A DNA stretch of 64,000 bases from contig JACRHD010000025.1 of the NCBI GenBank assembly GCA_016234115.1, positions 79,049 to 143,048 on the forward strand. Reading direction: 5' to 3'. A program made the position numbers and the translations under genes. Of this stretch, positions 45,401 through 53,954 are shown piece after piece. The notes below the pieces were generated by a model, which was not told where the DNA came from, made no database searches, and worked only from the letters and a program-made list of their open reading frames with translations. This DNA comes from Nitrospirota bacterium. GTDB lineage: Bacteria; Nitrospirota; Thermodesulfovibrionia; UBA6902. How positions within the stretch are numbered: position 1 is the first letter of the stretch; the number at the start of each line of letters is the position of its first letter.

Positions 45401-45589
45401 ATGTTCAGATTCGGCGGGTTTTTCGGACTGCTCATCATGATTGCCGACGTATGGGCGATAGTCAATATCTCCCAGAGCCGCGTCTCCAAAGGCTCCAGGG
45501 TCTTCTGGATCGTGCTCGTCCTTGCCCTGCCGATAGTGGGGTTTATTATCTGGCTGTTTGCGGGTCCGCGGGGGGAAGAGGGAACCTGA
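45401..45589 (+). CDS. PLDc_N-type small membrane protein
   Basis: A 62-residue protein started at 45401 to agree with the promoter; ATG 45383 would add six residues. Two hydrophobic helices (FFGLLIMIADVWAIVNI, VFWIVLVLALPIVGFIIWLF) with S-G-S-R between, ending in GPRGEEGT. This is the PLDc_N domain otherwise seen at the N-terminus of cardiolipin synthases and as stand-alone small membrane proteins. Role unknown. Confidence 0.75.
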   Translation: MFRFGGFFGLLIMIADVWAIVNISQSRVSKGSRVFWIVLVLALPIVGFIIWLFAGPRGEEGT

Positions 45590-45592
45590 CCC

Positions 45593-46072
45593 CTAATACT
45601 CTTCCAGGTGATACCACTCCGGATTTTCGAGCCACATCTCAGGACGCGAGACAAAGTCGATTATATTTTCAAGTATAAAGTAATGCTTTTTCTCTTCGTC
45701 GGCAATCCTGACGAATATCGCCTTCTTTGACGCCTCCACCTCATTCGCCTTTGCGAGATAAAAATCCCGGCTCTGTTTCTCGATACCCTGGGCCTTTCTG
45801 TAGAGCTCCGTCTGCGAGACGTCAACGGAAGTCTCTTTTTCCTCCCACATCTTTATAAAGACGTTTTTCACATTGGCCAATATCTCCGTGTCCGTGTCAG
45901 GAAGGCCCTCGTTCTTTTTCATGCTCTGAAACAGATTATAATGCTTCACCTCGGCGCCGGCCAGCATCGTGAGTATTCGTTTGAGCCCGGCGTTCGTCGT
46001 CTTTTGCGCAAGGTCCCGGTAATAATTTTCACCGTCTTTTTCCATCTTCATGGCGTAATCATATATGTCCAT
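45593..46072 (-). CDS. Ferritin-like / rubrerythrin-type diiron protein
   Basis: The start is set at 46072 (MDIYDYAMKMEKDGENYYRD) with GGGGGAG upstream. A 159-residue four-helix bundle. Likely diiron ligands are a Glu in MEKDGENYY, E-V-K-H in AGAEVKHYN, a Glu in IEKQSRDFY and E-x2-H in DEEKKHYF. There is no rubredoxin domain. Such proteins consume peroxide or store iron in anaerobes. The gene lies just downstream of nth on the same strand. Confidence 0.8.
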   Translation of the reverse strand: MDIYDYAMKMEKDGENYYRDLAQKTTNAGLKRILTMLAGAEVKHYNLFQSMKKNEGLPDTDTEILANVKNVFIKMWEEKETSVDVSQTELYRKAQGIEKQSRDFYLAKANEVEASKKAIFVRIADEEKKHYFILENIIDFVSRPEMWLENPEWYHLEEY

Positions 46073-46082
46073 TGTGCTCCCC

Positions 46083-46745
46083 CTATATATTCCTCGACGG
46101 ACAGATTTCATATAAAACGCACTCCCTGTGTTTCGGCTTCTTTGCCTGGCAAATCCTCCTGCCGTGAAATATCAGAAGATGAGAAAGCGTCCCCCATTCG
46201 TCCTGGGGAGTTATGCTCACAAGGTCTTTTTCGATCTTGACCGGGTCTTCGTTTTTTGTGAGTCCGAGCCTGTACGCGACCCTTTTGACATGAGTATCGA
46301 CGGCCACTCCCTCATTTATGCCGAAGGCGTTAAACAGGATTATATTGGCCGTCTTCCTTGCCACGCCGGGCAATTCCACGAGCTCCTCCATAGTGCGGGG
46401 GACTTCAGAGTTGAACTTCTCTAAAATCATCTTTGCGGAGCCCTGGATGTTCTTTGCCTTGTTCCTGTAGAAATTGACGGAGCTGATGTCCTTCTGAAGC
46501 TCCTCAAGCGGGGCTTCGGCGTAGTGCCTTACGGATTTATATTTACTGAACAGCTCCTTTGTGACCTTGTTGACGTGCGCATCAGTCGTTTGGGCGGACA
46601 GGATTGTAGCGGCAAGTAGCTCAAAAGGGGTCCTGAAAGTGAGCTCGGTGCCGACGTCCGAATATTCTCCCTTCAGTCGCTCAAGGACCTCCGATACTTT
46701 TTCCTGAATTTTCATATGGCTTATGCCGGTTACCGCGCTGTCCAT
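46083..46745 (-). CDS. nth: Endonuclease III with one Fe-S cysteine replaced by histidine
   Basis: The start is set at ATG 46745, about 20 nt after the predicted transcription start and just after GGGGG. 220 residues. Helix-hairpin-helix LPGVARKTANIILFNAFG with catalytic Lys, then AVDTHVKRVAYRLGL with catalytic Asp: a bifunctional DNA glycosylase/AP lyase for oxidised pyrimidines. The C-terminal cluster loop reads C-x6-H-x2-C-x5-C (CQAKKPKHRECVLYEIC) where relatives have four Cys. The His codon is CAC, two changes away from Cys. Confidence 0.93.
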   Translation of the reverse strand: MDSAVTGISHMKIQEKVSEVLERLKGEYSDVGTELTFRTPFELLAATILSAQTTDAHVNKVTKELFSKYKSVRHYAEAPLEELQKDISSVNFYRNKAKNIQGSAKMILEKFNSEVPRTMEELVELPGVARKTANIILFNAFGINEGVAVDTHVKRVAYRLGLTKNEDPVKIEKDLVSITPQDEWGTLSHLLIFHGRRICQAKKPKHRECVLYEICPSRNI

Positions 46746-46770
46746 CGGGCCCCCGATCAATAATAAAATA

Positions 46771-46798
46771 ATGTTACCAGAATAATCATCCTTGTCAA
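46771..46798 (-). promoter_or_regulatory. Sigma-70-type promoter of nth
   Basis: On the minus strand, TTGACA (46798-46793), a 16-bp spacer and TAACAT (46776-46771). It places the start of transcription near 46765 and supports ATG 46745. Confidence 0.6.
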
Positions 46799-46819
46799 GG
46801 AGAGGGGGGATCCCAAATC

Positions 46820-46985
46820 TACCACCTAACCACAGATGTCACAGAGAAAGTAATTGTTATTCAGGAAAAATACCATAATAGCGCCTTTAACTCTGCACAC
46901 ACCGGTATTTATAAAAAATTGTTGCTCTTCGCAATAAGCCCCTGATATCCCGGAGAAAAAAACTCTGTGGTCTCTGTGGTTTGTC
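46820..46985. repeat. Inverted 9-nt-word repeat (ACCACAGAG type)
   Basis: Left arm TAACCACAGATGTCACAGAG (46826-46845) and right arm AACTCTGTGGTCTCTGTGG (46963-46980), about 115 nt apart. Same wording as the element in the atpF-atpH junction (33320). Confidence 0.75.
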
Positions 46986-47308
46986 TTTTGATAATGTTGA
47001 TGTTTCAAATCCAAATTCTCGGCGCATTGAGAGCAGAAAACGCATTCGACGCCGGGACACTTAACAGCTTTACAAATTTCTTTGCGGCAACAGGATGGAC
47101 GATAGTGAGCCGGACTTTATCAAACCCCGTGCCCGGCAATTCCGCGCTCACAATCGTCCTGAAGAGGAATTCAGACAATTACCTTTTTTCAGATAACCAC
47201 AACCATGTCCGGAAGCGCGGGCAATATCGATGTGTTTTCACTCTCCGGATATAACTGCGGCGCGAGCGCGGCTAATTGTCCATGAGAAAGACGGTAAACG
47301 GAGCTGAC
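46986..47308. other. Intergenic region, possible decayed coding sequence
   Basis: One frame reads FTNFFAATGWTIVSRTLSNP and continues to an abrupt change near a T6 run at 47183-47189. A second frame then continues with QITTTMSGSAGNIDVFSLSG and stops at about 47283. Together these might be the tail of a broken secreted protein. I have no family match, so this is weak. No RNA gene or promoter seen. Confidence 0.3.
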
Positions 47309-47845
47309 ATGAAAAGGGCGACAATATCGATTATATGTTTCATCTTCCTGTTCATGCAGAGCGCGGAGCTGCAGGCTCGCTCTTTCCGGGAAAGGTCCCC
47401 GATATTGAAACCGGCAAAGGAAAAGGCAGAGGTCTCGAAACAGGAATCCCTGCCGAAAGAGGTCATTGATGAACTGCCGCCTCTGGACATGCAGGAAGTC
47501 AGGGAAATAATCAGCGACATAGCCGACTCATGGAACAGCGGGACCCTGTCGGAATACCTCGATGAAGGCTTTTATAATAAAGACAGGCTGCTGGACACAC
47601 TTGCCGTCGAAGTGCCGCGTGACGCCGTACTCAGGATCCTGAATGTAAGGAACCTGCAGGTGCTCAGGAAATCGGTGGAGCGCGGGGGCGAAGAGACGAC
47701 AGTCCTGCGCTCCAGTTCGGTGCTTGCCGTAGTGGAGACGCAGGTGGAATTCAATGACCCCCGGACCGGATTTCAGAGGCTGCCGGGCACCCTTGAAATT
47801 ATCCTCCGGATCGATGAGACGTTCACTGCCGGCAGTGATGAGTAA
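47309..47845 (+). CDS. Secreted protein of unknown function
   Basis: The start is set at ATG 47309, six bases after GGAG, giving a clean signal peptide (MKRATISIICFIFLFMQSAE, cleavage near LQA-RS). 178 residues. The mature part holds PPLDMQEVREIISDIADSWN, LSEYLDEGFYNKDRLLDTLA and LAVVETQVEFNDPRTGFQRL, which looks like an NTF2-like alpha+beta fold, a suggestion only. Probably periplasmic. The next gene is a PilZ protein on the same strand. Confidence 0.65.
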   Translation: MKRATISIICFIFLFMQSAELQARSFRERSPILKPAKEKAEVSKQESLPKEVIDELPPLDMQEVREIISDIADSWNSGTLSEYLDEGFYNKDRLLDTLAVEVPRDAVLRILNVRNLQVLRKSVERGGEETTVLRSSSVLAVVETQVEFNDPRTGFQRLPGTLEIILRIDETFTAGSDE

Positions 47846-47960
47846 GGCAATGCCGCTCAAATCGGGGATTAAATATTTTCAGAGAAAAATTTTGCAGAAT
47901 GGTAGAATATTACAGTACATCCGTTACGCTTGCATTTCCCTTGGGAGGGAGGATAAAGAT

Positions 47961-48251
47961 ATGTTCAACATTAATGAAAAAAGAAAATATCCGCGCGTAA
48001 CCATCAATGCGAACATAACATATTCAAGGTCCGGCGGAAACGGTCAGTATTCGGGATTCTGTAAAAACCTCAGTCATACGGGCATCCTCTTTGAAACCGA
48101 CCAGGCCTTCACTCCGGGGGATACCGCGATCTTTACCCTGGACACAAAGAGCCACGGTTTCCGGCCGCTGACGGCGCGGATTGAAGTGGTCAGGGTGGAG
48201 CCTTCAGAGAACAGCTTCGCGGTTGCCGGCAGGATAATGGAATATCAGTAA
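47961..48251 (+). CDS. PilZ domain c-di-GMP-binding protein
   Basis: The start is set at 47961, after GGAGGGAGGATAAAGAT. A 96-residue single-domain PilZ protein. The switch motif R-x3-R is Arg8-Arg12 (KRKYPRV) and the second motif N-x-S-x2-G is 36-41 (NLSHTG), both canonical for c-di-GMP binding. The barrel continues with ILFETDQAFTPGD and PLTARIEVVRVE. It would be an effector for the second messenger degraded by HD-GYP enzymes such as that at 21195. Confidence 0.88.
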   Translation: MFNINEKRKYPRVTINANITYSRSGGNGQYSGFCKNLSHTGILFETDQAFTPGDTAIFTLDTKSHGFRPLTARIEVVRVEPSENSFAVAGRIMEYQ

Positions 48252-48306
48252 CGAAGCCTGATCTCCCCCATTTTCTAATTTCCCCCTTCCCCGCTATAAT
48301 TAACCT

Positions 48307-50691
48307 ATGGACGCCCATACCTTACGCGTGCTTGAATTCGACAAGGTCCTTGAAATGGCCGCGATTTTCGCTGTCACTGCGCCGGGGAGACTTGCCGTTG
48401 AGAAAACCGGACCGCTGAAACGCATCGAAGAAGCAAGGCAGCAGATCGGGCTTGTTTCAGAGTGCGCGCGGCTTCTTTCCGAAGGATACGCTTTCGGCAT
48501 CGAGCATTTCGACGATCTCTCCCCGCTGTTTAAGAAGGTCAGGCCCGGGGATGCGGTGCTTGAGCCGTTTGAGCTGAGGTCTTTCCTCCCCCTGTTTTAT
48601 TCCGCGTTCAATCTTAAGATATTGGCCGAAAACCCTTCCTGCCCCGGTCTCGGCGCGATTGTGTCGCGGCTTGCGGCCGATACCCGGACCAGAAAGGCGA
48701 TTGAGAGGGCAATAGACAGGGAAGGAAAAATACGTGACGAGGCGTCGGCGGAACTCTCGCACATACGTAAAAGCATCAAGTCCTGCGAGGTCAGGATAAA
48801 GGGACTGCTTGAGGAGATATTGGGCCGTAAAGACCTGGCCCCCTACCTGCAGGATAATTATCTTGCCGAACGGAACAGCAGGTGGGTCATCCCTGTGAAG
48901 AGGGATTTCAAGGGGCGGGTCCCCGGCGTTGTTCACGACATTTCAAACACGGGAGAGACCATATATGTGGAGCCCTACGCAATCCAGAACCTCGGTAACG
49001 ACCTCGAATCTCTCAGGGCGGAAGAGAAACTCGAGGAGTACAGGATACTCAGGGGGCTTTCGGGGCTTTTGAGAGAAAACCTCCGGGAGATCGGAGAAGA
49101 TTACAGGATAGTCGCCCATGTAGATGCCCTGCAGTCCATGGCGGTATTTTCAAGACAGATGGAGATGTCGCCGCCTGAAATAAATGAAAAGGGCCATATG
49201 ACAATAATGGGGGGACGTCATCCCCTTTTGTGGAAGACCCTCAGGAAGGAAAACCGCGAAGCCAGTCTGGTCCCCCTGGACCTTGAAATCGGCAGGGGAC
49301 ATTCCGGCATGGTGATGAGCGGGTCGAATGCAGGCGGAAAGACCGTTGCCCTCAAGACAATCGGCGTTTTGACCCTTATGGCGCTTTCCGGCATGCACAT
49401 CCCCGCAGGGTCGGCAACAGTGGTCCCGTTTCTGAAAAATATCCTTGCGGACATCGGCGACGAACAGTCCATCGAGCAGAACCTCTCGACCTTTTCAGCT
49501 CATATTACACGTATCTCAGAGATAATCAAACAGGGCGGAGAGAGTACGCTGGTCCTTATCGATGAGCTCGGAACAGGGACCGACCCCGAACAGGGCGGGG
49601 CGCTGTCCTGCGCGATCTTGAGGAAGCTTAAACAGCAGGGCGCGCTCACGCTTGTATCGACCCACCTCGGCCTGCTCAAGGCCTTCGCCCATTCCGAACC
49701 GGGGATGATAAACGCGGCAATGGAGATGGAAGAGGTGAGCGTCAACGGTATTTCATCATACAGACCCACTTACAGACTCATCATGGGAGAACCGGGCACG
49801 TCGCATGCGTTTGAGATCGCTGAATCGCTCGGACTCGACGCTGATGTCGTCAGAGAGGCCAGGGCGATGGTCGGAGACGAAGGAGGCAGGATCGAATCGC
49901 TCATTACCGACCTCAGATACAAGACTGCGGAGCTTGAAAGCAGTCTGAAGGAGGCGGAGGGGCTGAAACAGGAATCCGAACGTCTGCGTTTAAAATTGAA
50001 AGAAGAAATCACGGTCCTTAAATCAAAAGAGAAAGAGACCCTTGCAAAGGCCCTGAGGGAGGCTGAAGACATTGTAAGAAAGACAAAGAGGGAGGCGCGT
50101 GAGCTTATTGAAAAAATAAAACAGTCGGAGCCTTCAAAGGTCGGAGAGGTCGCAAAAGAGATAGATAAAAAGCTTGCGGATATCGCGGCGGCCCGTAAAG
50201 AGTACGCGCCTGAAAAGAGACAGGCCCTTAAGGAAGTCCGGGAAGGACAGCGCGTGTTTGTCGGCACTATCGGGAAGCACGGCGTAGTCCGGGCGATAAA
50301 CGAGAAGACACGAAGATGCAGAGTGGCGGTCGAGGGGAAGGAGATAGAGGTCGCTGCAGGTGACCTGTCCGAACCGTCGGAGGACCATACCGGGATGCAG
50401 GCGGGGCATGCCAAAGGTCCCGCCCCTGCTGCAGAACCCGTCGATATTGATGTGCAGCGTGAATTGATCGTTATCGGTCAGCGCGTAGACCCGGCGCTTT
50501 CCCTTATCGAACGTTACCTCAACGACGCGTCTTTGGCGGGGATAAGACAGGTAAGGATAATTCACGGGATAGGCACGGGGATACTTGCCGCAGCGATAAG
50601 GGAGTATTTGAGGGACCATCCGCTCGTTGACAGCTTCAGAAAAGGGAATGAAGAAGAGGGCGGGCCGGCTGTGACAGTGGTGATGTTATGA
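48307..50691 (+). CDS. mutS2: MutS2 ATPase with degenerate Smr domain
   Basis: A 794-residue MutS2. MutS core helices, Walker A GSNAGGKT at 339-346, Walker B STLVLIDELGTGTDPEQGG, a His switch loop STHLGLLKAFAH, a long coiled coil (about 520-640), a KOW-like segment (EGQRVFVGTIGKHGVVRAI) and a C-terminal Smr domain. The Smr domain keeps HGIGTG but has LIVIGQRV where active Smr nucleases show LDLRG. MutS2 acts in ribosome-collision rescue or recombination control. TATAAT at 48295-48300 places transcription start on the ATG. Confidence 0.93.
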   Translation: MDAHTLRVLEFDKVLEMAAIFAVTAPGRLAVEKTGPLKRIEEARQQIGLVSECARLLSEGYAFGIEHFDDLSPLFKKVRPGDAVLEPFELRSFLPLFYSAFNLKILAENPSCPGLGAIVSRLAADTRTRKAIERAIDREGKIRDEASAELSHIRKSIKSCEVRIKGLLEEILGRKDLAPYLQDNYLAERNSRWVIPVKRDFKGRVPGVVHDISNTGETIYVEPYAIQNLGNDLESLRAEEKLEEYRILRGLSGLLRENLREIGEDYRIVAHVDALQSMAVFSRQMEMSPPEINEKGHMTIMGGRHPLLWKTLRKENREASLVPLDLEIGRGHSGMVMSGSNAGGKTVALKTIGVLTLMALSGMHIPAGSATVVPFLKNILADIGDEQSIEQNLSTFSAHITRISEIIKQGGESTLVLIDELGTGTDPEQGGALSCAILRKLKQQGALTLVSTHLGLLKAFAHSEPGMINAAMEMEEVSVNGISSYRPTYRLIMGEPGTSHAFEIAESLGLDADVVREARAMVGDEGGRIESLITDLRYKTAELESSLKEAEGLKQESERLRLKLKEEITVLKSKEKETLAKALREAEDIVRKTKREARELIEKIKQSEPSKVGEVAKEIDKKLADIAAARKEYAPEKRQALKEVREGQRVFVGTIGKHGVVRAINEKTRRCRVAVEGKEIEVAAGDLSEPSEDHTGMQAGHAKGPAPAAEPVDIDVQRELIVIGQRVDPALSLIERYLNDASLAGIRQVRIIHGIGTGILAAAIREYLRDHPLVDSFRKGNEEEGGPAVTVVML

Positions 50692-50796
50692 TATCGATTA
50701 TTATATATCTTAAATTCCAGTCGGCATCTTTACAGGTGCAAAGTCAAGCCTGCTCCCCTTTGCACCCGGAGTACGTCTTAGCCGGACTCTTTCACT

Positions 50797-50826
50797 TGCC
50801 CCTTGCCCCCTGCCCCTTGCCCCTTG
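50797..50826. repeat. Single-arm heptamer tract upstream of pncC
   Basis: Words CTTGCCC, CTTGCCC, CCTGCCC, CTTGCCC, CTTG. No inverted partner in the immediate flank. It lies just before the ribosome-binding site of the next gene. Confidence 0.85.
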
Positions 50827-50845
50827 TATTTCAGAGGAACTCGAC

Positions 50846-51337
50846 ATGAATCCTTCGGCCCAGGAAATAGCCGGGACAATTGCGGCGGTGCACCGCCTTT
50901 TCAGGGAAAAGGGGTTGACGCTTTCCGTTGCCGAATCGTGCACAGGCGGGCTGATCAGCCATTACATTACAAACCTCCCTGGCGCAAGTATCTTTTTTAA
51001 CGCAGGCATTGTTTCCTACTCGGAGAAAATCAAGAGAGACGTACTCGGCATTTCGGACAGTACAATCTCGGACTTCGGGGTAGTGAGTGAAGAAACCGCA
51101 AGGGAGATGGCTGAAAAGACGCGTCTGCTTGCAAAGACGGATTACGCCGTGTCCTCTACAGGCAATATAGGTCCCGACTCGCTTGAAGGAAAGGAAAAGG
51201 GGCTTGTTTATATAGCCGCAAGCAGGGAGGGTGAAACCGTTTCGCGGGAGCTGAGATTAAAAGGGGACAGAGAGGAGAACAAAAAGGAGGCCGCGCTGGA
51301 GGCGCTCAGGCTTCTGATTGAACTGGCCCAACGTTAA
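50846..51337 (+). CDS. pncC: CinA C-terminal domain nicotinamide-nucleotide amidase
   Basis: A 163-residue stand-alone CinA_C protein: TLSVAESCTGGLISHYITNL, FNAGIVSYSEKIKRDVLGI, FGVVSEETAREMAEKTRLLA and AVSSTGNIGPD. The Ser in ESCTGG and nearby Tyr and Lys form the amidase site that converts NMN to NaMN in pyridine-nucleotide recycling. A GAGGAAC ribosome-binding site is present. One of few short free forms; no CinA N-terminal domain in this window. Confidence 0.9.
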   Translation: MNPSAQEIAGTIAAVHRLFREKGLTLSVAESCTGGLISHYITNLPGASIFFNAGIVSYSEKIKRDVLGISDSTISDFGVVSEETAREMAEKTRLLAKTDYAVSSTGNIGPDSLEGKEKGLVYIAASREGETVSRELRLKGDREENKKEAALEALRLLIELAQR

Positions 51338-51386
51338 GCGCACGAGGGGAGGGCCGGCTCCGCGCAATTCATATCTTTGTCCTTAT

Positions 51387-51415
51387 TGTACGGGCGGGGT
51401 TACCCCGCCCCTACA
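51387..51415. repeat. REP-like GC-rich palindrome between convergent genes
   Basis: Inverted repeat with arms GGGCGGGG and CCCCGCCC around TTA, flanked by GTAC and CTAC. Same class as those at 15596 and 28104. No T-run, so a weak terminator at best. Confidence 0.8.
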
Positions 51416-52045
51416 TCACGTTCTCCAGAATTCTTTCCCGATGTGATTACGGTCGCGGATGTATTTGAGGAGGTCGTCATAGGCGGGCGGGGTAATGAAG
51501 AAGAACTCCATGTCATCATGCGGTTCGAGCAACTGCCGGTCTTCTTCCCGCATTATGAGCAGTCCCGTCTCGCCCTCCCCTATTTTTTCCCGGAGTACTG
51601 ACCGGATGTGCTCAAACCTCGCCCTGATCGTATCATCCAGGAACCCGTGGATTGTTTCATGCACCTTCGGCGTCCTCGCGATCATGAGGCAATTGCTCCA
51701 GTCGATATAGGCCCCGAATATTTCTTCGTCTTCCAAAGGGAGGAAGGCCGCTCCGGCGTCAGTCCTTTTTTTTACAATCTGTTCCAGATGCGTGTTCATG
51801 GCGCCCAAAACCTTCAGCGACTCCTCACCGCTCATGTATATGCTTTCGCAGAAAATCTTCGACACCTTCCCCGCGGCTTCAAGTTTCATCAGATGCTCCT
51901 CCGCCTCATGCCAGTACCTGTAAAATATTTCCCTGAACTTCTCGGTGGCATTTTTAGGAAGGTACAGGTTTCTGACGAAGTAAATCTTCTTTTTGTTCCT
52001 GTAGCCCGCGACATCGGGCCTCTCGATTTTTCCGATCTCGGTCAT
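51416..52045 (-). CDS. Hypothetical protein, 209 residues
   Basis: Soluble protein without signal peptide and no domain I can name. Visible features are YFVRNLYLPKNATEKFREIF, YWHEAEEHLMKLEAAGKVSK, IFCESIYMSGEESLKVLGAM, IDWSNCLMIARTPKVHETIH and EDRQLLEPHDDMEFFFITPP. The E-x2-H and H-E-A patterns could bind metal, but that is speculative. Single-gene unit facing pncC. Confidence 0.6.
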   Translation of the reverse strand: MTEIGKIERPDVAGYRNKKKIYFVRNLYLPKNATEKFREIFYRYWHEAEEHLMKLEAAGKVSKIFCESIYMSGEESLKVLGAMNTHLEQIVKKRTDAGAAFLPLEDEEIFGAYIDWSNCLMIARTPKVHETIHGFLDDTIRARFEHIRSVLREKIGEGETGLLIMREEDRQLLEPHDDMEFFFITPPAYDDLLKYIRDRNHIGKEFWRT

Positions 52046-52107
52046 AAAATATCTCCTGTCCGATGGTTCTTATTACTAAGGAGTTCACAAGTAAAGACAC
52101 ATAACTC

Positions 52108-52275
52108 AGCGTCATGCCCGAAGTTCCCCCGACTAAGACCTTCGAGGGCAGGCTTAATCGGGCATCCACCCTTCGACAAGCTCAGGGTGACAAGCTTGTC
52201 ATGGTGAGCCTGTCGAACCATGGATTCCCGCTTAAGGACTGCCGACAGTAGGTGCTTTAGGCACGGGAATGACAA
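52108..52275. repeat. Dispersed intergenic repeat of the CGACAGGCTCAGG type
   Basis: Contains CCCTTCGACAAGCTCAGGGT, CATGGTGAGCCTGTCGAACC and a tail GACAGTAGGTGCTTTAGGCA ending CGGGAATGAC. The first part matches 34672-34797; the tail matches 44166-44203, showing that the tail belongs to the element. Confidence 0.75.
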
Positions 52276-52423
52276 GCTATGGAGCCTCACTTATGAACTC
52301 CCTTAGTAACTGCTTTGCGGATTGTATTTCGTTAATAGTTATAACGGTTATTATACTCGTGTTTCGTCTTTTGCGGAAGTCAGGCTTTACTTTTCACGGC
52401 AAGTTTCTGTATTTTACAATGTT

Positions 52424-53077
52424 ATGATCGATTTGCATATGCATACCCTTTTAAGCGATGGGGTGCTTCTTCCGGCGGAACTTGTACAAAGGGCATACAA
52501 CGCCGGATACAGGGCGTTGGCGCTTACGGACCATGTCGATATGTCGAATATCGATTTTGTGATCCCGAGAATAACCGGGGCGATACATAAACTCCGTCCA
52601 TATTTTCCGTTGACGCTTGTCCCGGGCGCTGAGATAACGCACGTCCCGCCGAAACTCATTGCAGAGATGGTCGGGAAGGCGCGGGCCCTCGGCGCAAAAA
52701 TAATAGTCGTGCACGGTGAAACGCTTGCCGAGCCGGTCGCTCCCGGGACCAACAGGGCCGGGATCGAGGCGGGAGCGGACATTATTTCACATCCCGGCCT
52801 GATCAGCAGGGAAGATGCCCTGATGGCGGGGAAGCGCGGCGTGATGCTGGAGATAACGTCGAGAAAGGGCCACAATATATCAAACGGTCATGTTGCAAAG
52901 ATTGCCGGGGAAACCGGCGCGGCCCTTGTAATAAACACGGACTCTCACGCCCCTGAAGACCTGATCACCCTTGAGCGGGCCAGGACCATCCTGCGCGCCG
53001 CCGGGATCGCTGAAGAGGACATCCGTTCGGTTATTGAAAACTCAGAAAAGCTTGCAGATAAAATGGGGAGGGATTAA
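52424..53077 (+). CDS. PHP domain phosphoesterase, histidinol-phosphatase-like
   Basis: The start is set at ATG 52424 (MIDLHMHTLLSDGVLLPAEL); upstream in-frame residues are intergenic translation. 217 residues. PHP metal motifs: DLHMHTLLSDG, LALTDHVD, VVHGET, DIISHPGLI and NTDSHAPED, which together make a trinuclear metal site. It hydrolyses a phosphate ester or phosphodiester; the substrate is unknown. TACAAT at 52415-52420 sits close to the ATG. The stop is followed directly by the next ATG. Confidence 0.85.
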   Translation: MIDLHMHTLLSDGVLLPAELVQRAYNAGYRALALTDHVDMSNIDFVIPRITGAIHKLRPYFPLTLVPGAEITHVPPKLIAEMVGKARALGAKIIVVHGETLAEPVAPGTNRAGIEAGADIISHPGLISREDALMAGKRGVMLEITSRKGHNISNGHVAKIAGETGAALVINTDSHAPEDLITLERARTILRAAGIAEEDIRSVIENSEKLADKMGRD

Positions 53078-53830
53078 ATGCCAAAGATTATCAAGAAAAG
53101 AGCCGTCAAAAAGAAGGAGTCGCAGGAGCCGGAGGTCAAGACCGCTGCGCTGGATGCGCTGGATTTACTTAAAAAGAAACAGAAGCAGGCCATAACTATT
53201 GTTTCTGTGATTGCCGCGGTCGCGCTTCTTGTCATGTTTTTCAGATATTATTCATCGTCACAGAACGAGAAAGCGTATGAATTTATGACGGAGGCCGCGC
53301 GCTATTATTATGGAGAGTCCCCCTTTAATAACATGCCGTCTACGGAAAGATGGAAAAAGGCGCTTGAGCTCTATAAAAAATCCGTTGAAGCAAAGCCGAC
53401 GCCTGCCGCCCTTTTTTATTTAGGCAACAGCCATTACAATTTAGGCGATTATGAAAATGCCATAAAGCAGTATACACTGTTTGCCGATAAGTTCGGCGGG
53501 GAATACACGCTGTTGAATCCCGTATACCAGAAGCTTGCGTCCGCATATTTTAAGACCGGGAAAACCGACAAGGCCCTCGAGACCCTCGGCAAACTCGCCA
53601 AAGTCAAAAACGGGATCTTCAAAGATGCCGCCCTGTTCATGGAAGCAAAATATTTCGAGAGCATAGGAGATACCGCCAAGGCGCAGGAAAGATTCAAGGC
53701 GCTTGCGGGCGAATTCCCAGCCTCTCCCTGGACCGCGGAGGCGACCGCAAAAGTCGCTCAGAGCGGCAAAAAGGAAGTCAGGGCAACACCGGAACCGACA
53801 CCGCCCGCCGAAGACGCTTCCAAAAAATAA
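53078..53830 (+). CDS. Membrane-anchored TPR protein
   Basis: 250 residues, starting immediately after the PHP stop (TAAATG). A lysine-rich N-terminus is cytoplasmic, followed by one membrane helix (ITIVSVIAAVALLVMFF, about 46-62). A periplasmic TPR array then begins PAALFYLGNSHYNLGDYENA and continues LLNPVYQKLASAYFKTGKTD, then FMEAKYFESIGDTAKAQERF. It resembles YfgM-like ancillary TPR proteins. The Lys/Arg-rich start and Pro/Glu tail are low complexity. Confidence 0.8.
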   Translation: MPKIIKKRAVKKKESQEPEVKTAALDALDLLKKKQKQAITIVSVIAAVALLVMFFRYYSSSQNEKAYEFMTEAARYYYGESPFNNMPSTERWKKALELYKKSVEAKPTPAALFYLGNSHYNLGDYENAIKQYTLFADKFGGEYTLLNPVYQKLASAYFKTGKTDKALETLGKLAKVKNGIFKDAALFMEAKYFESIGDTAKAQERFKALAGEFPASPWTAEATAKVAQSGKKEVRATPEPTPPAEDASKK

Positions 53831-53839
53831 CTTGAAGCT

Positions 53840-53932
53840 CATGTTTCGACAGGGCCTGTCCTGAGTTTATCGAAGGGCCCACACCACGACAAGTTTGTCG
53901 CCCTGAGGCCCTGAGCTTGTCGAAACGAAGGG
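53840..53932. repeat. Dispersed intergenic repeat, shortened copy
   Basis: TTTCGACAGGGCCTGTCCTG, AGTTTATCGAAGGGC, then CCCTGAGCTTGTCGAAACGA: two inverted TCGA-containing pairs of the same family as 34672 and 52108. Confidence 0.7.
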
Positions 53933-53954
53933 CGGGATGGTCTCCGGCAGGCAA

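Noticed and set aside
46967..47254. 95-codon open frame as a gene
   Set aside because: No ribosome-binding site, starts inside the ACCACAGAG repeat arm and has no family character beyond a weak secreted-protein feel; recorded only as possible decayed sequence.
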